Positions 53,493 through 62,087 of a stretch of 64,000 nucleotides of DNA are shown one piece after another. Source of the DNA: Aquibacillus saliphilus. Its GTDB lineage: Bacteria; Bacillota; Bacilli; Bacillales; Amphibacillaceae. The notes under the pieces are model-generated. The model was not told the origin of the DNA. It ran no database searches and saw only the letters and a list, made by a program, of their open reading frames with translations. The stretch spans positions 124,001 through 188,000 of the forward strand of contig NZ_JAIZAP010000007.1 in assembly GCF_020404745.1 (NCBI RefSeq). Reading direction: 5' to 3'. How positions within the stretch are numbered: position 1 is the first letter of the stretch; every line of letters begins with the position of its first letter. A program made the position numbers and the translations under genes.

Positions 53493-56400
53493 TTGAGGTA
53501 TAAACTATTAATTAATATCCTATTTTTTATTGGATTGATTGGCTTGGTCTATCAACCTATCTTTACGTCAGCAGAAGAAGTGGAAGCACCCAGAGCGGTA
53601 TCTATGGATGGAACGCTTCTGGTATATGCCGATAAAGATGTTGAATCAGAAGTATTAATAGAATACGATGTGGGTGCCATTATCACGTACCAGGAAGATG
53701 GAAATGCCGATAATTGGTTACATACAGAAGTGATTATTGATAAAGAAAAAAAGAGTGGTTTTGTACATAAGGACGACGTTACATTGATAGAATCCGGGTC
53801 ACAAGATTTTTATGGTGTAGTAATTCATGATGTGATGAGTGTTTATCAAAAGCCAGTTGAGGGTTCTACTGTAATGAAATCTATGGAAAAAGGTACATTA
53901 GTATCTTATCGACCCTTTACTAATGGTTGGTATGAAGTGGTAGTAAAAGTTGAAGAGGAAGAAACGATAGGTTACATAGTTACAGAAGGCATTGAAGAGC
54001 CTGTGAATGATTCGAGCTCTTTATCTGGAATTGCTCTTAATGATGAAACACATGTTTACATGAAAGCTTCTAAGGATTCTGTGTCGCTGAAGAGTTATCC
54101 GAAAGGAAAACTATTATATTATAAAACTTTTATAACTGGTTGGTATAAAGCCGTTGTGTATGTGGATGGTGAATGGCACACAGGCTACATATCTCAAGAA
54201 GATGTGGAAAAACCAGTTCAGGAGCAGCAAAATTTATCAGGAATAACTTCAAACAATCAGACTAATGTCTATTTTCTCGCGAGTAAGAATAGTGATATAG
54301 TGAAAAGCTATCCAAAAGGAAAACTATTATATTATAAAACTTTTATAACTGGTTGGTATGAAGCTGTTGTGTACGCGGATGGCGACTGGCGCACAGGTTA
54401 CATATCTCAAGAAGATGTGGAAGAACCAGTTCAGAACCAGCAAAATTTATCAGGTATTGCGCTGAAAAATAAAACAAACGTATACTCTAATGCAAATGAA
54501 AATTCAAAAATAATAAAAGACTTTCCGCAAGGTAATACGTTATCGTATAAAACGTTCATTGATGGATGGTACGAAGCTATTGTATTTATAAATGGAGAAG
54601 CCACTACTGGTTATATATCTACTTCTGATGTGGAGCAACCTATTGAAAATCAAGAAAGTCTGAAAGGTGTCTCGACAAACTCTGCTACTAATGTGTATAA
54701 ACGCCCTAGTAGACATGGCTCTCCCTTGAAGTCTTATGAGACTGGACGAATGCTATATTATAAGACGTATTTAGACAATTGGTATGAAGCGTTGGTTTAT
54801 GTGAATGGAAATGCTCGAACGGGATACATTCATGTCAATGATGTGGAATCGCCTGTTGAGAATCAAAAAAGTTCATCAGGATACGCTGTAAGGGAAACGT
54901 ATGTGTATTCCAACCCTAGTAAAGGTAGTAGCTCTTTGAAATCTTACGAACAAGGTAGTTTGCTATATTATAAAACATTTTTAAGTGAATGGTATGAAGC
55001 GGTCATATATAAAAACAATGTAAAATACACTGGTTACATCCATAAAAGTGATATTGAAGAACCTGTCAATGATCAAGAAAAATTAGCAGGTTATGCATTA
55101 AACAGAACCCATATCTATTCAAAACCAGGCAAGAATAGTCAGTCATTGAAATCTTATCAAGAAGGTAGTTTATTGTACTATAAAACTTTTTTAGATAATT
55201 GGTATGAAGCATTAATTTATAAAAATGGAGAAAAGCATATCGGTTACATCCACAAAAACGATGTTGAAGTACCTGTAGATAATCAAGAGAAACTAAGAGG
55301 GTATGCATACCATTCTAAAGTAAAAGTTTATTCAGCTCCTAGTAAGAGCAGGTTAGTGTTGAAATCTTATAATGAAGGTAAACTATTATACTATAAAACC
55401 TTTCTGGAAGATTGGTATCAAGCCTTAGTATATGTAAACGGAGAAGCGCAAACTGGTTTTATTCATAAAAATGACGTAATAGATGAGAATGCTAATCAGA
55501 AGAAATTAGACGGGATAGCAGTAAGAGACAAGACTTTTGTTTATAATAGATCTTCAAGAAATTCAAAAAAACTGAAGGGATATGACTTCGGTTCGAAATT
55601 GATTTACAAATCCTTTACTTCAAATTGGTATGAAGCAAGTGTTTTCATAGATGGGAAAAAACATGATGGTTATATTCATAAGAATGATGTCGTAGAAGAG
55701 ATGGTGGATATTGGCGCAATTGTTAACCCTAAGAAAGTCTATTCCTACAATCAAATGGTCCATGACATAACCAAGTTGAAGAAAGCCTATCCAGGAGTTA
55801 TTCGAACTGATGTAATTGGTAAATCGGTTGAAGGGCGCGATCTACATTTAGTTAAAGTGGGGACCGGAGATAAAAAGATTACAATCAACTCATCCCACCA
55901 TGCACGAGAATGGATCACAACTAATTTGGTTATGAACCAAATTGATGAGTATAGTAGAGCTTTTGTCAATGGAGCAAAAATCGATGGTTATAATGTTCGA
56001 GATTTGCTCAGTCAAGTAACCATCTATTATGTACCTATGGTAAACCCAGACGGGGTGACCTTGAATCAATTTGGAGCGAATGGCTTCAGTAATAAATCTC
56101 AATTAATCAGATTGAATAATGGTAGTACAAATTTTACTGCGTGGAAAGCCAATTCAAGAGGAGTAGACTTGAATAGACAATATCCTGCTGGGTGGGAAAC
56201 TATCAGAAACGTTGCTTCAAGCCCAGGACCAGACAGCTATAAAGGCACAGCGCCATTGATTGAGCCTGAAGTACGAGCACTTTACAATTTCACAAAGAAA
56301 CATAACTTTAAATCACATGTAGCCTATCATTCTTCCGGTGAAATTTTATATTGGGCTTACAACTCAACTGGGAGATTAAGAGAAGCATTTCGTGAAATTG

Positions 56401-56624
56401 CGGAAAAGATCAGTGATAAAACTGGTTATAGTCTATACCATCCTAGCAATCCAAGTGGTGGAGGTTATACTGATTGGATTATTGATACATTAAAAAAACC
56501 TGGTTTTACTCCTGAAGTCTCCCCACATGTTGGGAATAGGCCAGTCCCCTTAAGTAATTATAATCGAATTTGGAACCAAAATAATTCTATTGGGTTGATG
56601 TTAGCAAAAGAGGCACTTAAATAA
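53493..56624 (+). CDS. Secreted M14-family zinc carboxypeptidase with ten SH3-like wall-binding repeats
   Basis: A 1043-residue secreted protein. Signal peptide INILFFIGLIGLVYQPIFTSA is followed by ten tandem units of about 70 residues (to about residue 740), with LKSYPKGKLLYYKTF, then WY(K/E)AVVYVDGE and GYISQEDVE. These are clearly of the same kind as those in the glucosaminidase at 38993. The C-terminal M14 domain (about 750-1043) has INSSHHAREWITTNL with the H-x-x-E zinc ligands, the third ligand His in SHVAYHSSGEILYW, and the general-base Glu in GFTPEVSPHVG. Related M14 enzymes cut gamma-D-Glu-diaminopimelate bonds in peptidoglycan stems; that substrate is inferred. TTG 53493 is 6 bases after GGAGGG. 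A strong terminator follows. Confidence 0.9.
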   Translation: MRYKLLINILFFIGLIGLVYQPIFTSAEEVEAPRAVSMDGTLLVYADKDVESEVLIEYDVGAIITYQEDGNADNWLHTEVIIDKEKKSGFVHKDDVTLIESGSQDFYGVVIHDVMSVYQKPVEGSTVMKSMEKGTLVSYRPFTNGWYEVVVKVEEEETIGYIVTEGIEEPVNDSSSLSGIALNDETHVYMKASKDSVSLKSYPKGKLLYYKTFITGWYKAVVYVDGEWHTGYISQEDVEKPVQEQQNLSGITSNNQTNVYFLASKNSDIVKSYPKGKLLYYKTFITGWYEAVVYADGDWRTGYISQEDVEEPVQNQQNLSGIALKNKTNVYSNANENSKIIKDFPQGNTLSYKTFIDGWYEAIVFINGEATTGYISTSDVEQPIENQESLKGVSTNSATNVYKRPSRHGSPLKSYETGRMLYYKTYLDNWYEALVYVNGNARTGYIHVNDVESPVENQKSSSGYAVRETYVYSNPSKGSSSLKSYEQGSLLYYKTFLSEWYEAVIYKNNVKYTGYIHKSDIEEPVNDQEKLAGYALNRTHIYSKPGKNSQSLKSYQEGSLLYYKTFLDNWYEALIYKNGEKHIGYIHKNDVEVPVDNQEKLRGYAYHSKVKVYSAPSKSRLVLKSYNEGKLLYYKTFLEDWYQALVYVNGEAQTGFIHKNDVIDENANQKKLDGIAVRDKTFVYNRSSRNSKKLKGYDFGSKLIYKSFTSNWYEASVFIDGKKHDGYIHKNDVVEEMVDIGAIVNPKKVYSYNQMVHDITKLKKAYPGVIRTDVIGKSVEGRDLHLVKVGTGDKKITINSSHHAREWITTNLVMNQIDEYSRAFVNGAKIDGYNVRDLLSQVTIYYVPMVNPDGVTLNQFGANGFSNKSQLIRLNNGSTNFTAWKANSRGVDLNRQYPAGWETIRNVASSPGPDSYKGTAPLIEPEVRALYNFTKKHNFKSHVAYHSSGEILYWAYNSTGRLREAFREIAEKISDKTGYSLYHPSNPSGGGYTDWIIDTLKKPGFTPEVSPHVGNRPVPLSNYNRIWNQNNSIGLMLAKEALK

Positions 56625-56633
56625 GATAAACCA

Positions 56634-56673
56634 GATAATCCTACCAATTAAACTTGGTAGGATTATTTTTTTG
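56634..56673 (+). terminator. Intrinsic terminator after the M14 carboxypeptidase gene
   Basis: AATCCTACCAA (56637-56647) pairs with TTGGTAGGATT (56654-56664), followed by a T run. The region from here to the next promoter (about 250 bp) shows no gene. Confidence 0.92.
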
Positions 56674-56921
56674 GTTATTTACATCTTTTCTTCAAATTAT
56701 CTCCTGTTAACTCAAGTGTTCTATAAATAATTTGTTTCTCAAGTAATAAAAGTATTTTAACTTTGGATCAAATACTGGAAATTTTTTTAAATTGTAGGTA
56801 GTGAATAAATTAGCGACTTAGCTGGTTTTATCCCGGACTTAAAACGATAAAAATAAGTGGTTTAAGATTTAAATATTAAGTTGTACTAAATCAATTTGTT
56901 CTTTATAAAATTAAAAACTAG

Positions 56922-56950
56922 TTTACAGTTCGTTATAAAGAATGTATTAT
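56922..56950 (+). promoter_or_regulatory. SigA-type promoter for the cytidylyltransferase-SDR operon
   Basis: TTTACA (56922-56927), 17-bp spacer, TATTAT (56945-56950), about 100 bp before the start codon. Confidence 0.6.
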
Positions 56951-57051
56951 GAATATATAGAACTTGTGATGAATATAAATGTTAGAAGTGATTTATATTG
57001 GTAATCAACTTAAACAGAAAGATTACTTAAAAGAAAATATGAGGTGATTGT

Positions 57052-57756
57052 ATGGGTAATGTTAGTTGTATTTTGTTATCTGGCGGTATTGGGACTCGAA
57101 TGAAATTAGCAACACCGAAGCAGTTCTTGTTAGTTGGTGGAAAACCACTCTTAGTCCATGTGCTTGAGCGTATTGATACAATCGAAGAAATTAACGAGAT
57201 AATTATTCCATCACCGAAAGACTATATGAAACATACGGAGGAAGTATTAAATAATTTTGGATTTAGTACGCCGATTCGTTGTATAGAAGGTGGAGCAACT
57301 AGACAAGAATCTGTCTGTAAAGGATTGTTGGAAGTTTCAAATGAACAATCAATTATTCATGAGGCAGTTCGGCCATTTGTAACAAGGGAAGAATTTGTAG
57401 AACTTATTCAAAATCAAGATGAAGCGGCTATTTTTGGCCTAGATATACCATTTACGGTATTGGGAGGTAATGATTATATCGAAGAGAATTTAGAACGCAA
57501 TTACCTCATAAATGTACAACTTCCACAGAGATTCCCTACAGAAAAACTATTAGCTGCACATTTGAATGCTACATCAAAAGGACTTTCCTTTACTGATGAT
57601 GCTAGTCTTTATTTTGATTTTTACAAATCAAGGGTGAAAGTAATAAAAGGAAGCGAATATAATTTAAAAATCACTAATCCTATTGATAGAAACATAGCTG
57701 AGGTTATTTATAAAGAATACATACTTGGGGGGAATGGCAATGTCTACAATGTCTAA
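57052..57756 (+). CDS. IspD/TarI-like cytidylyltransferase (probably ribitol-5-phosphate)
   Basis: A 234-residue nucleotidyltransferase of the IspD/TarI family. Key motifs are ILLSGGIGTRMKLATPKQFLLVGGKPLLVHVLE with the CTP-binding glycines and Lys, GGATRQESVCKGL near 82-95, and HEAVRPFVT near 105. IspD makes CDP-methylerythritol; TarI makes CDP-ribitol. I favour a TarI-type role because the gene overlaps an SDR gene and is followed by two polyol-phosphate transferases, the same combination found fused in bifunctional CDP-ribitol synthases such as Haemophilus Acs1. GAGGTGATTGT upstream of ATG 57052 supports the start. Confidence 0.8.
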   Translation: MGNVSCILLSGGIGTRMKLATPKQFLLVGGKPLLVHVLERIDTIEEINEIIIPSPKDYMKHTEEVLNNFGFSTPIRCIEGGATRQESVCKGLLEVSNEQSIIHEAVRPFVTREEFVELIQNQDEAAIFGLDIPFTVLGGNDYIEENLERNYLINVQLPQRFPTEKLLAAHLNATSKGLSFTDDASLYFDFYKSRVKVIKGSEYNLKITNPIDRNIAEVIYKEYILGGNGNVYNV

Positions 57757-58471
57757 AACATGTATCATTTCAGGGGCAAGTAGAGGTATTGGGAGATCGA
57801 TTGCTATTGCTCTCAGTAATAGACAGGATATTACTAACTTTATAATCGTGTCACGCACAGAGGATGGATTACAAGAAACAGCTCAACTGATGAATCCTAC
57901 CAAGAATGTGGTGTACTATGCAATGGATTTAACGGATTATGAAGCAGTGCAAGAGCTGATTGAAACAGTTGGTGAACGATATGGTAGTATTGATTATCTT
58001 CTAAACGTAGCGGGATATGCCGAGCCTAAATCGTTGTTAGAAACGTCAGTAGAGAACTGGGAAATGACCTATAAAGTAAATGTTCACTCTATTTTCTTTC
58101 TGACAAAAGAAGTCGTTAGATTCATGAAAAAAACCGGTGGGAAGATTCTCAATGTTGCCTCTACAGCTGGGAGTAGTCCTCGCCCGGGTTGGTTGGCATA
58201 CTCTTCGTCAAAAGCAGCTATTATAAGTATGTCGCAAACATTATCAGATGAACTATCTGAGTATGGAATATTAGTTTATTGTATTTCACCAGGTCGCTGT
58301 GCAACGGAGTTAAGACGAGCGCTAGCACCAGACGAAGATCAAAGTACGATTATGCAACCGGAACACGTTGCGGAAATAGTTGATAATTTATTATCTGATA
58401 ACGGTATTTGTTTGGATGGACAAGATATCACTGTACGTAAACAAATGACTAAAGTATCGAGCTCGAAATAA
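57740..58471 (+). CDS. Short-chain dehydrogenase/reductase, probable pentulose-5-phosphate reductase for CDP-ribitol synthesis
   Basis: A 243-residue SDR with the NAD(P)-binding GASRGIGRSIAIAL near residues 10-23, NVAGYAEPKSLLE near 87-99, catalytic Ser in KILNVASTAGSS near 135 and YSSSKAAIISM with the Y-x-x-x-K pair near 152-156. It overlaps the cytidylyltransferase gene by 17 bases, so the two are translationally coupled. In characterised CDP-ribitol systems an SDR domain reduces ribulose-5-phosphate for the cytidylyltransferase; the classical TarJ partner is instead a zinc-dependent MDR enzyme. Substrate here is inference. Starts at ATG 57740 or 57749 are both possible. Confidence 0.78.
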   Translation: MSTMSKTCIISGASRGIGRSIAIALSNRQDITNFIIVSRTEDGLQETAQLMNPTKNVVYYAMDLTDYEAVQELIETVGERYGSIDYLLNVAGYAEPKSLLETSVENWEMTYKVNVHSIFFLTKEVVRFMKKTGGKILNVASTAGSSPRPGWLAYSSSKAAIISMSQTLSDELSEYGILVYCISPGRCATELRRALAPDEDQSTIMQPEHVAEIVDNLLSDNGICLDGQDITVRKQMTKVSSSK

Positions 58472-58512
58472 GTTTCATTTTTTATAAATGACTGAAGGGG
58501 TAATTAAAACAG

Positions 58513-59787
58513 ATGTATATAAATGAATATCAATTCGATGTCATTCAAACAGTACTGCTTCTCATAATTTTAATATTTTTAATCACGAATCGGCTTAAGG
58601 TATTCATCAAATTGTTTAAGAGAACGATAATTATCTCCATCCATGGTTTTTCAAAACTATTTCCTAAATCAAATAGAATAGTCATATTTGGTTCGGAGAA
58701 TGGAAATGGTTTTAGAGGTAATCCAATGTACATTTTCTTAGAGATGGTGAAAAATCCCGAAATCCGTTGTATTTGGATTGCCAAAAGTGAGTCAATTGTT
58801 CGTAACTTAAATGAACGAGGATATGAAGCATATTTAGCTAATTCACGACGAGGAATTTACTATCAACTAAGAGCAAGGTTAGCAATTCACTCTCATGCGA
58901 TCAACGACGATTTTAACAATAGATTTTTAGGTGGTGTAATTTCCTATAATACTTGGCACGGGGTAGGACTTAAGAAGGTTTGGGGTGCGAATAAAAAGAC
59001 GTATTCTTATAAAGTGATCAATGAAAAAAGCAGGCTGAAACGATTTTTCGGTATGTTAGTTGTTAGAACCAATCTAGGAAAAAAAAGCTATGTTGTATCA
59101 ACAAGTGAAAAGGTAACTTCTTATTATCCTGAAACATTCTTAACGAGTAACAAGCGTATTTTAGAATTGGGACAGGTACGTAATGATGTTTTCTACCAGG
59201 AGACTGATGAGGATTTGCAAATACCAAAGTGGTACAAAGATAATAACGTGATCCTTTATATGCCTACACATCGAGGAAAAGGGAAATTGGATAGTAATGT
59301 AAATGAAGTCTTTAATTTTGAAGAATTGAACCATTTTTGTGAAGAAATGAATGTAAAATTTGTTTTTAAAAGACACATGTATAGTGAAGGAAATGTTCCG
59401 ACACGGTATCAGAATATTATCGATATAAGTAATGAAACGTTCGATCCGCAGTTCTTATTAAAATATGCCGAAATGCTTGTGACAGATTATTCAAGTTGTT
59501 ATACAGACTACTTATTATTAGATAGACCAGTTGTTTTTTATTGCTACGATTTAACTAACTATTTAAAGAGTTCTAATGAAATGTACCATGATTATTTTGA
59601 TGTAACACCTGGTCCTAGACCAAAGGAATTTTCCGGGATGCTTGATGCTATTAAGGAAAGCCTGGAGAATCCGTCGATTTATGCGAATGAGCGAAAACGT
59701 GTTTTGAATATTTTCTATTCCAAACAGAATCAAGGTAAGGTGTTAGAAAAACAAGTGAATTATATTTATAACAATCTATTAAAGTAA
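58513..59787 (+). CDS. CDP-polyol phosphotransferase of the TagF/TarL family
   Basis: A 424-residue Glyphos_transf protein with an N-terminal hydrophobic helix (VLLLIILIFLITNRLKVFI at about 14-33). Catalytic motifs vary from the TagF norm: YNTWHGVGLKKVWGANKK near 145-162 instead of WHGTPLKK, and VTDYSSCYTDYLLLDRPVVFYCYD near 325-348. The divergent motifs, and position after the cytidylyltransferase-SDR pair (41 bp from the SDR stop), suggest a different donor or acceptor, for example CDP-ribitol. GAAGGGGTAA upstream of ATG 58513 supports the start. A terminator follows. Confidence 0.86.
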   Translation: MYINEYQFDVIQTVLLLIILIFLITNRLKVFIKLFKRTIIISIHGFSKLFPKSNRIVIFGSENGNGFRGNPMYIFLEMVKNPEIRCIWIAKSESIVRNLNERGYEAYLANSRRGIYYQLRARLAIHSHAINDDFNNRFLGGVISYNTWHGVGLKKVWGANKKTYSYKVINEKSRLKRFFGMLVVRTNLGKKSYVVSTSEKVTSYYPETFLTSNKRILELGQVRNDVFYQETDEDLQIPKWYKDNNVILYMPTHRGKGKLDSNVNEVFNFEELNHFCEEMNVKFVFKRHMYSEGNVPTRYQNIIDISNETFDPQFLLKYAEMLVTDYSSCYTDYLLLDRPVVFYCYDLTNYLKSSNEMYHDYFDVTPGPRPKEFSGMLDAIKESLENPSIYANERKRVLNIFYSKQNQGKVLEKQVNYIYNNLLK

Positions 59788-59799
59788 ACCGTTAATGAA

Positions 59800-59846
59800 G
59801 TAAGACATTATTCTTTTTTGGAGTTTCAAAGAATAATGCCTTTTCT
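59800..59846 (+). terminator. Intrinsic terminator after the TarL-like gene
   Basis: AGACATTATTCTTT pairs with AAAGAATAATGCCT across an 11-base loop (59803-59841), then TTTCTTTT. Confidence 0.8.
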
Positions 59847-59960
59847 TTTATCACTAGATAATTTAATTAACCTTCACTGATTGGTACAACTAAACATAAA
59901 TGAAGTAAAGTGACAATGACTATTGCTTCACTTTGTTTATCTGTAAAGGATGAGATTATA

Positions 59961-61127
59961 TTGAATCTTGTAAGGTTGGCGCCTACATTAGTAGTGAAAT
60001 ATCTTGTTATAATAATCTATAAGGTTATCTGTCTTTTTTTGAAAGTAAAACCAAATAAAATAACTTTCGCCTCTTATCGTGCAGAAGAGCTATCGGGCAA
60101 TCTCTATTCTGTTTGGAATGAGATTAATTTAAACTACCCTCAATATGACTGTCACTTTGCTCTGAAAAAGTTTCACAGCTCTTTTTTAGGGAAGTTTGAT
60201 TATGTTGTCCATATGGTAAAAGCAACTTATCATCTGGCAACTTCTGCTTATTTTATTATTGATGATTTTTATTTGCCTGCTTATATGATAAAGGTAAGAA
60301 AAAACACAGAGATTATCCAGTTGTGGCATGCAGCAGGTGCGCTAAAGAAATTTGGTTATAGTACGGTAGGTAAGTCATTTGGCCCAAGTATTGACTATTT
60401 AAAACATGTGAAAATCCATTCAAATTATTCATCGGTATTTGTTAGTTCATCCGAAGTAATACCATACTATGCAGAGGCATTTAATATTCCTTCTGAACGT
60501 ATATATCCGTTTGGGACGCCAAGAACAGATACCTTTTTTTCTGCTAGCTTCAAGAAAATAACGGAATCAAACTTTTATAAAGAGTACCCAGAATTAAGAA
60601 ATAAGAAAATCATATTATATGCACCTACATATCGCGGTAAAAGTCACTATCAAGCTGATTACGTAAGTCCAATAGATTTTGAGAAGATGGAAAAAGAGCT
60701 GAAGGATGACGGATATGCTTTAGTTGTTCATCTTCATCCTTATATGAAACCCGGAACAGACCTGATTGGTCAAAGTGGAGACTTTTTGTATCATGTTAGA
60801 CAGAACTTTCATATACAGGAACTTTTAATAATGACCGATATTTTAATCACAGATTATTCAACAGTTTTTTTTGACTTTAGCTTACTAGAAAGGCCGATAG
60901 TCTTTTTTGCTGATGATATAGAAGACTATGTTGAGCAACGAGATTTCTACTATGACTACCAAGACTTAATTCCAGGTCCTTTGTTTAGTAAAACTAATCA
61001 GTTAACAGAATGTATTAAAAGTAAAAGGTTTGATCTTGGTAAAGTAAAAACTTTTAAAGACCGTTTTTTTGATTACCAAGATGGTAAGTCGACAGAAAGA
61101 ATTGTCCAGTTCATTCTTAGGAAGTAA
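59961..61127 (+). CDS. CDP-polyol phosphotransferase, TagB-like
   Basis: A 389-residue Glyphos_transf enzyme closest in motif form to the TagB-like protein at 37104: IIQLWHAAGALKKFGYS near 115-131, FGTPRTDTFF, KIILYAPTYRGKSHYQ near 210 and LITDYSTVFFDFSLLERPIVFFADD near 292-316. A hydrophobic N-terminal segment (VVKYLVIIIYKVICLFLKV) may contact the membrane. I start it at TTG 59961 behind AAAGGATGAG; the frame is open from GTG 59910, but that part contains an inverted repeat (AAAGTGA/TCACTTT near 59907-59935) more like regulatory DNA. It may be the primase of a second teichoic acid pathway, paired with the preceding gene. Confidence 0.86.
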   Translation: MNLVRLAPTLVVKYLVIIIYKVICLFLKVKPNKITFASYRAEELSGNLYSVWNEINLNYPQYDCHFALKKFHSSFLGKFDYVVHMVKATYHLATSAYFIIDDFYLPAYMIKVRKNTEIIQLWHAAGALKKFGYSTVGKSFGPSIDYLKHVKIHSNYSSVFVSSSEVIPYYAEAFNIPSERIYPFGTPRTDTFFSASFKKITESNFYKEYPELRNKKIILYAPTYRGKSHYQADYVSPIDFEKMEKELKDDGYALVVHLHPYMKPGTDLIGQSGDFLYHVRQNFHIQELLIMTDILITDYSTVFFDFSLLERPIVFFADDIEDYVEQRDFYYDYQDLIPGPLFSKTNQLTECIKSKRFDLGKVKTFKDRFFDYQDGKSTERIVQFILRK

Positions 61128-61180
61128 GAAAGGAAATTAAATGTTAAAGATAACCAATTATTTACAAATTGTTTGTTGTA

Positions 61181-61220
61181 TGTTAAAGTGTATAAGTCTA
61201 ATCTTTAATATACTTTAACA
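61181..61220. other. Inverted repeat upstream of a small gene
   Basis: TGTTAAAGTGTAT (61181-61193) and ATATACTTTAACA (61208-61220) form 13-bp arms with one G-T pair and a 14-base loop. There is no T tract, so it may be an operator or an RNA structure ahead of the small gene at 61330. Confidence 0.45.
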
Positions 61221-61329
61221 GTTTCAAACGGTTACATAAGTTGAAACTTAACAGGGAAATACGTGACTGAAAATCTTGAAAAGAAAAATTCTTAATATAA
61301 TAGTAAAATTTTTATTGTGGAGGAAAAAC

Positions 61330-61485
61330 ATGCAAACGAAAGCAAATGATCGAGAACAGCTGAAAAGCATACTGACAAGTGTATATAATAAAGGCAACAA
61401 TGGAGCATCTTTGCAAGATGTTATGAATGAATTAAAAAATGAGCTAACTAAAATAAATAGAGTTGCAACAGTATCTAGTAAGTAA
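61330..61485 (+). CDS. Small hypothetical protein, 51 residues
   Basis: A 51-residue helical, soluble protein (NDREQLKSILTSVYNKGNNG, then ASLQDVMNELKNELTKINRV). I do not recognise a family. The case for a real gene is good: GTGGAGGAAAAAC, a near-perfect ribosome binding site, precedes ATG 61330, and a strong terminator follows the stop by a few bases. The frame is open upstream to 61276 but without a better start. Nothing in the context shows its role. Confidence 0.65.
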   Translation: MQTKANDREQLKSILTSVYNKGNNGASLQDVMNELKNELTKINRVATVSSK

Positions 61486-61487
61486 AT

Positions 61488-61534
61488 AAAAGAGACAAGC
61501 AAACGTATCAAACGTATGCTTGTCTCTTTTGTTT
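61488..61534 (+). terminator. Intrinsic terminator after the small gene
   Basis: AAAAGAGACAAGCA pairs with TGCTTGTCTCTTTT across a 15-base loop (about 61488-61530), then GTTTTT. Confidence 0.9.
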
Positions 61535-61567
61535 TTTGCTATAATAGCTGCTATTTATATATTGTAA

Positions 61568-61756
61568 TTAATTATTCACTTTTGTTTTAAAGAGATTCGT
61601 AAATGGTACCGATACTTTCAATAAGAAAGCAAAATACCCTACAAGTACAATATTTGCAGTGTACTGCCAGTAGTGGTGAAATTCATAGATTTGCTGAAAG
61701 CTATCTGTCTCCCAAAAGATGACGATGGAAAATAACGCTAAATAAACGTATTTCAA
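61568..61756 (-). CDS. Small hypothetical membrane protein, 62 residues
   Basis: A 62-residue protein with two hydrophobic segments (YVYLALFSIVIFW near 3-15 and YTANIVLVGYFAFLLKVSV near 32-50) and a short polar loop with EFHHYWQ. TTG 61756 is well spaced from TGGAGGTG on the minus strand, which argues for translation. I do not recognise a family. It converges on the preceding small gene with the terminator between them. Confidence 0.5.
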   Translation of the reverse strand: MKYVYLALFSIVIFWETDSFQQIYEFHHYWQYTANIVLVGYFAFLLKVSVPFTNLFKTKVNN

Positions 61757-62087
61757 AAAACACACCTCCAAATGAATATTGTAATTTATTTTCAGCAGAA
61801 ATACTATACTTTTTTTATTATTTTCAAACTAATCCGCTTTTATTATTCTTTTGTAACAAAACCTTCCTATACAAACCTAACCACAACACTTCTCTAATAA
61901 CACGAAAAAAAGTAAAACTATTGGCCTAATGATAAATTCTAGTCATCCAGAAACAATTCAACAAAGAAAGGAATACATTTGTGATAGTTAACATCTACTT
62001 ATTACACAAAGTATCTTAAATAGACCGTTAAATTATTATCCAGATACTTTATAGGCAGGTAATTATACTCTTATGGAGAGGTGAAGA
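61757..62087. other. Divergent intergenic region upstream of the UDP-glucose dehydrogenase gene
   Basis: About 330 bp with no gene. A TTAACA (61988-61993) followed 11 bp later by TTATTA weakly resembles two PhoP half-boxes; in B. subtilis the teichuronic acid operon is PhoP-activated, but two imperfect boxes are not enough to claim this. Confidence 0.3.

Noticed and set aside
61988-62004. PhoP box upstream of ugd
   Set aside because: Only two imperfect half-boxes are present, compared with three perfect ones at tagD.
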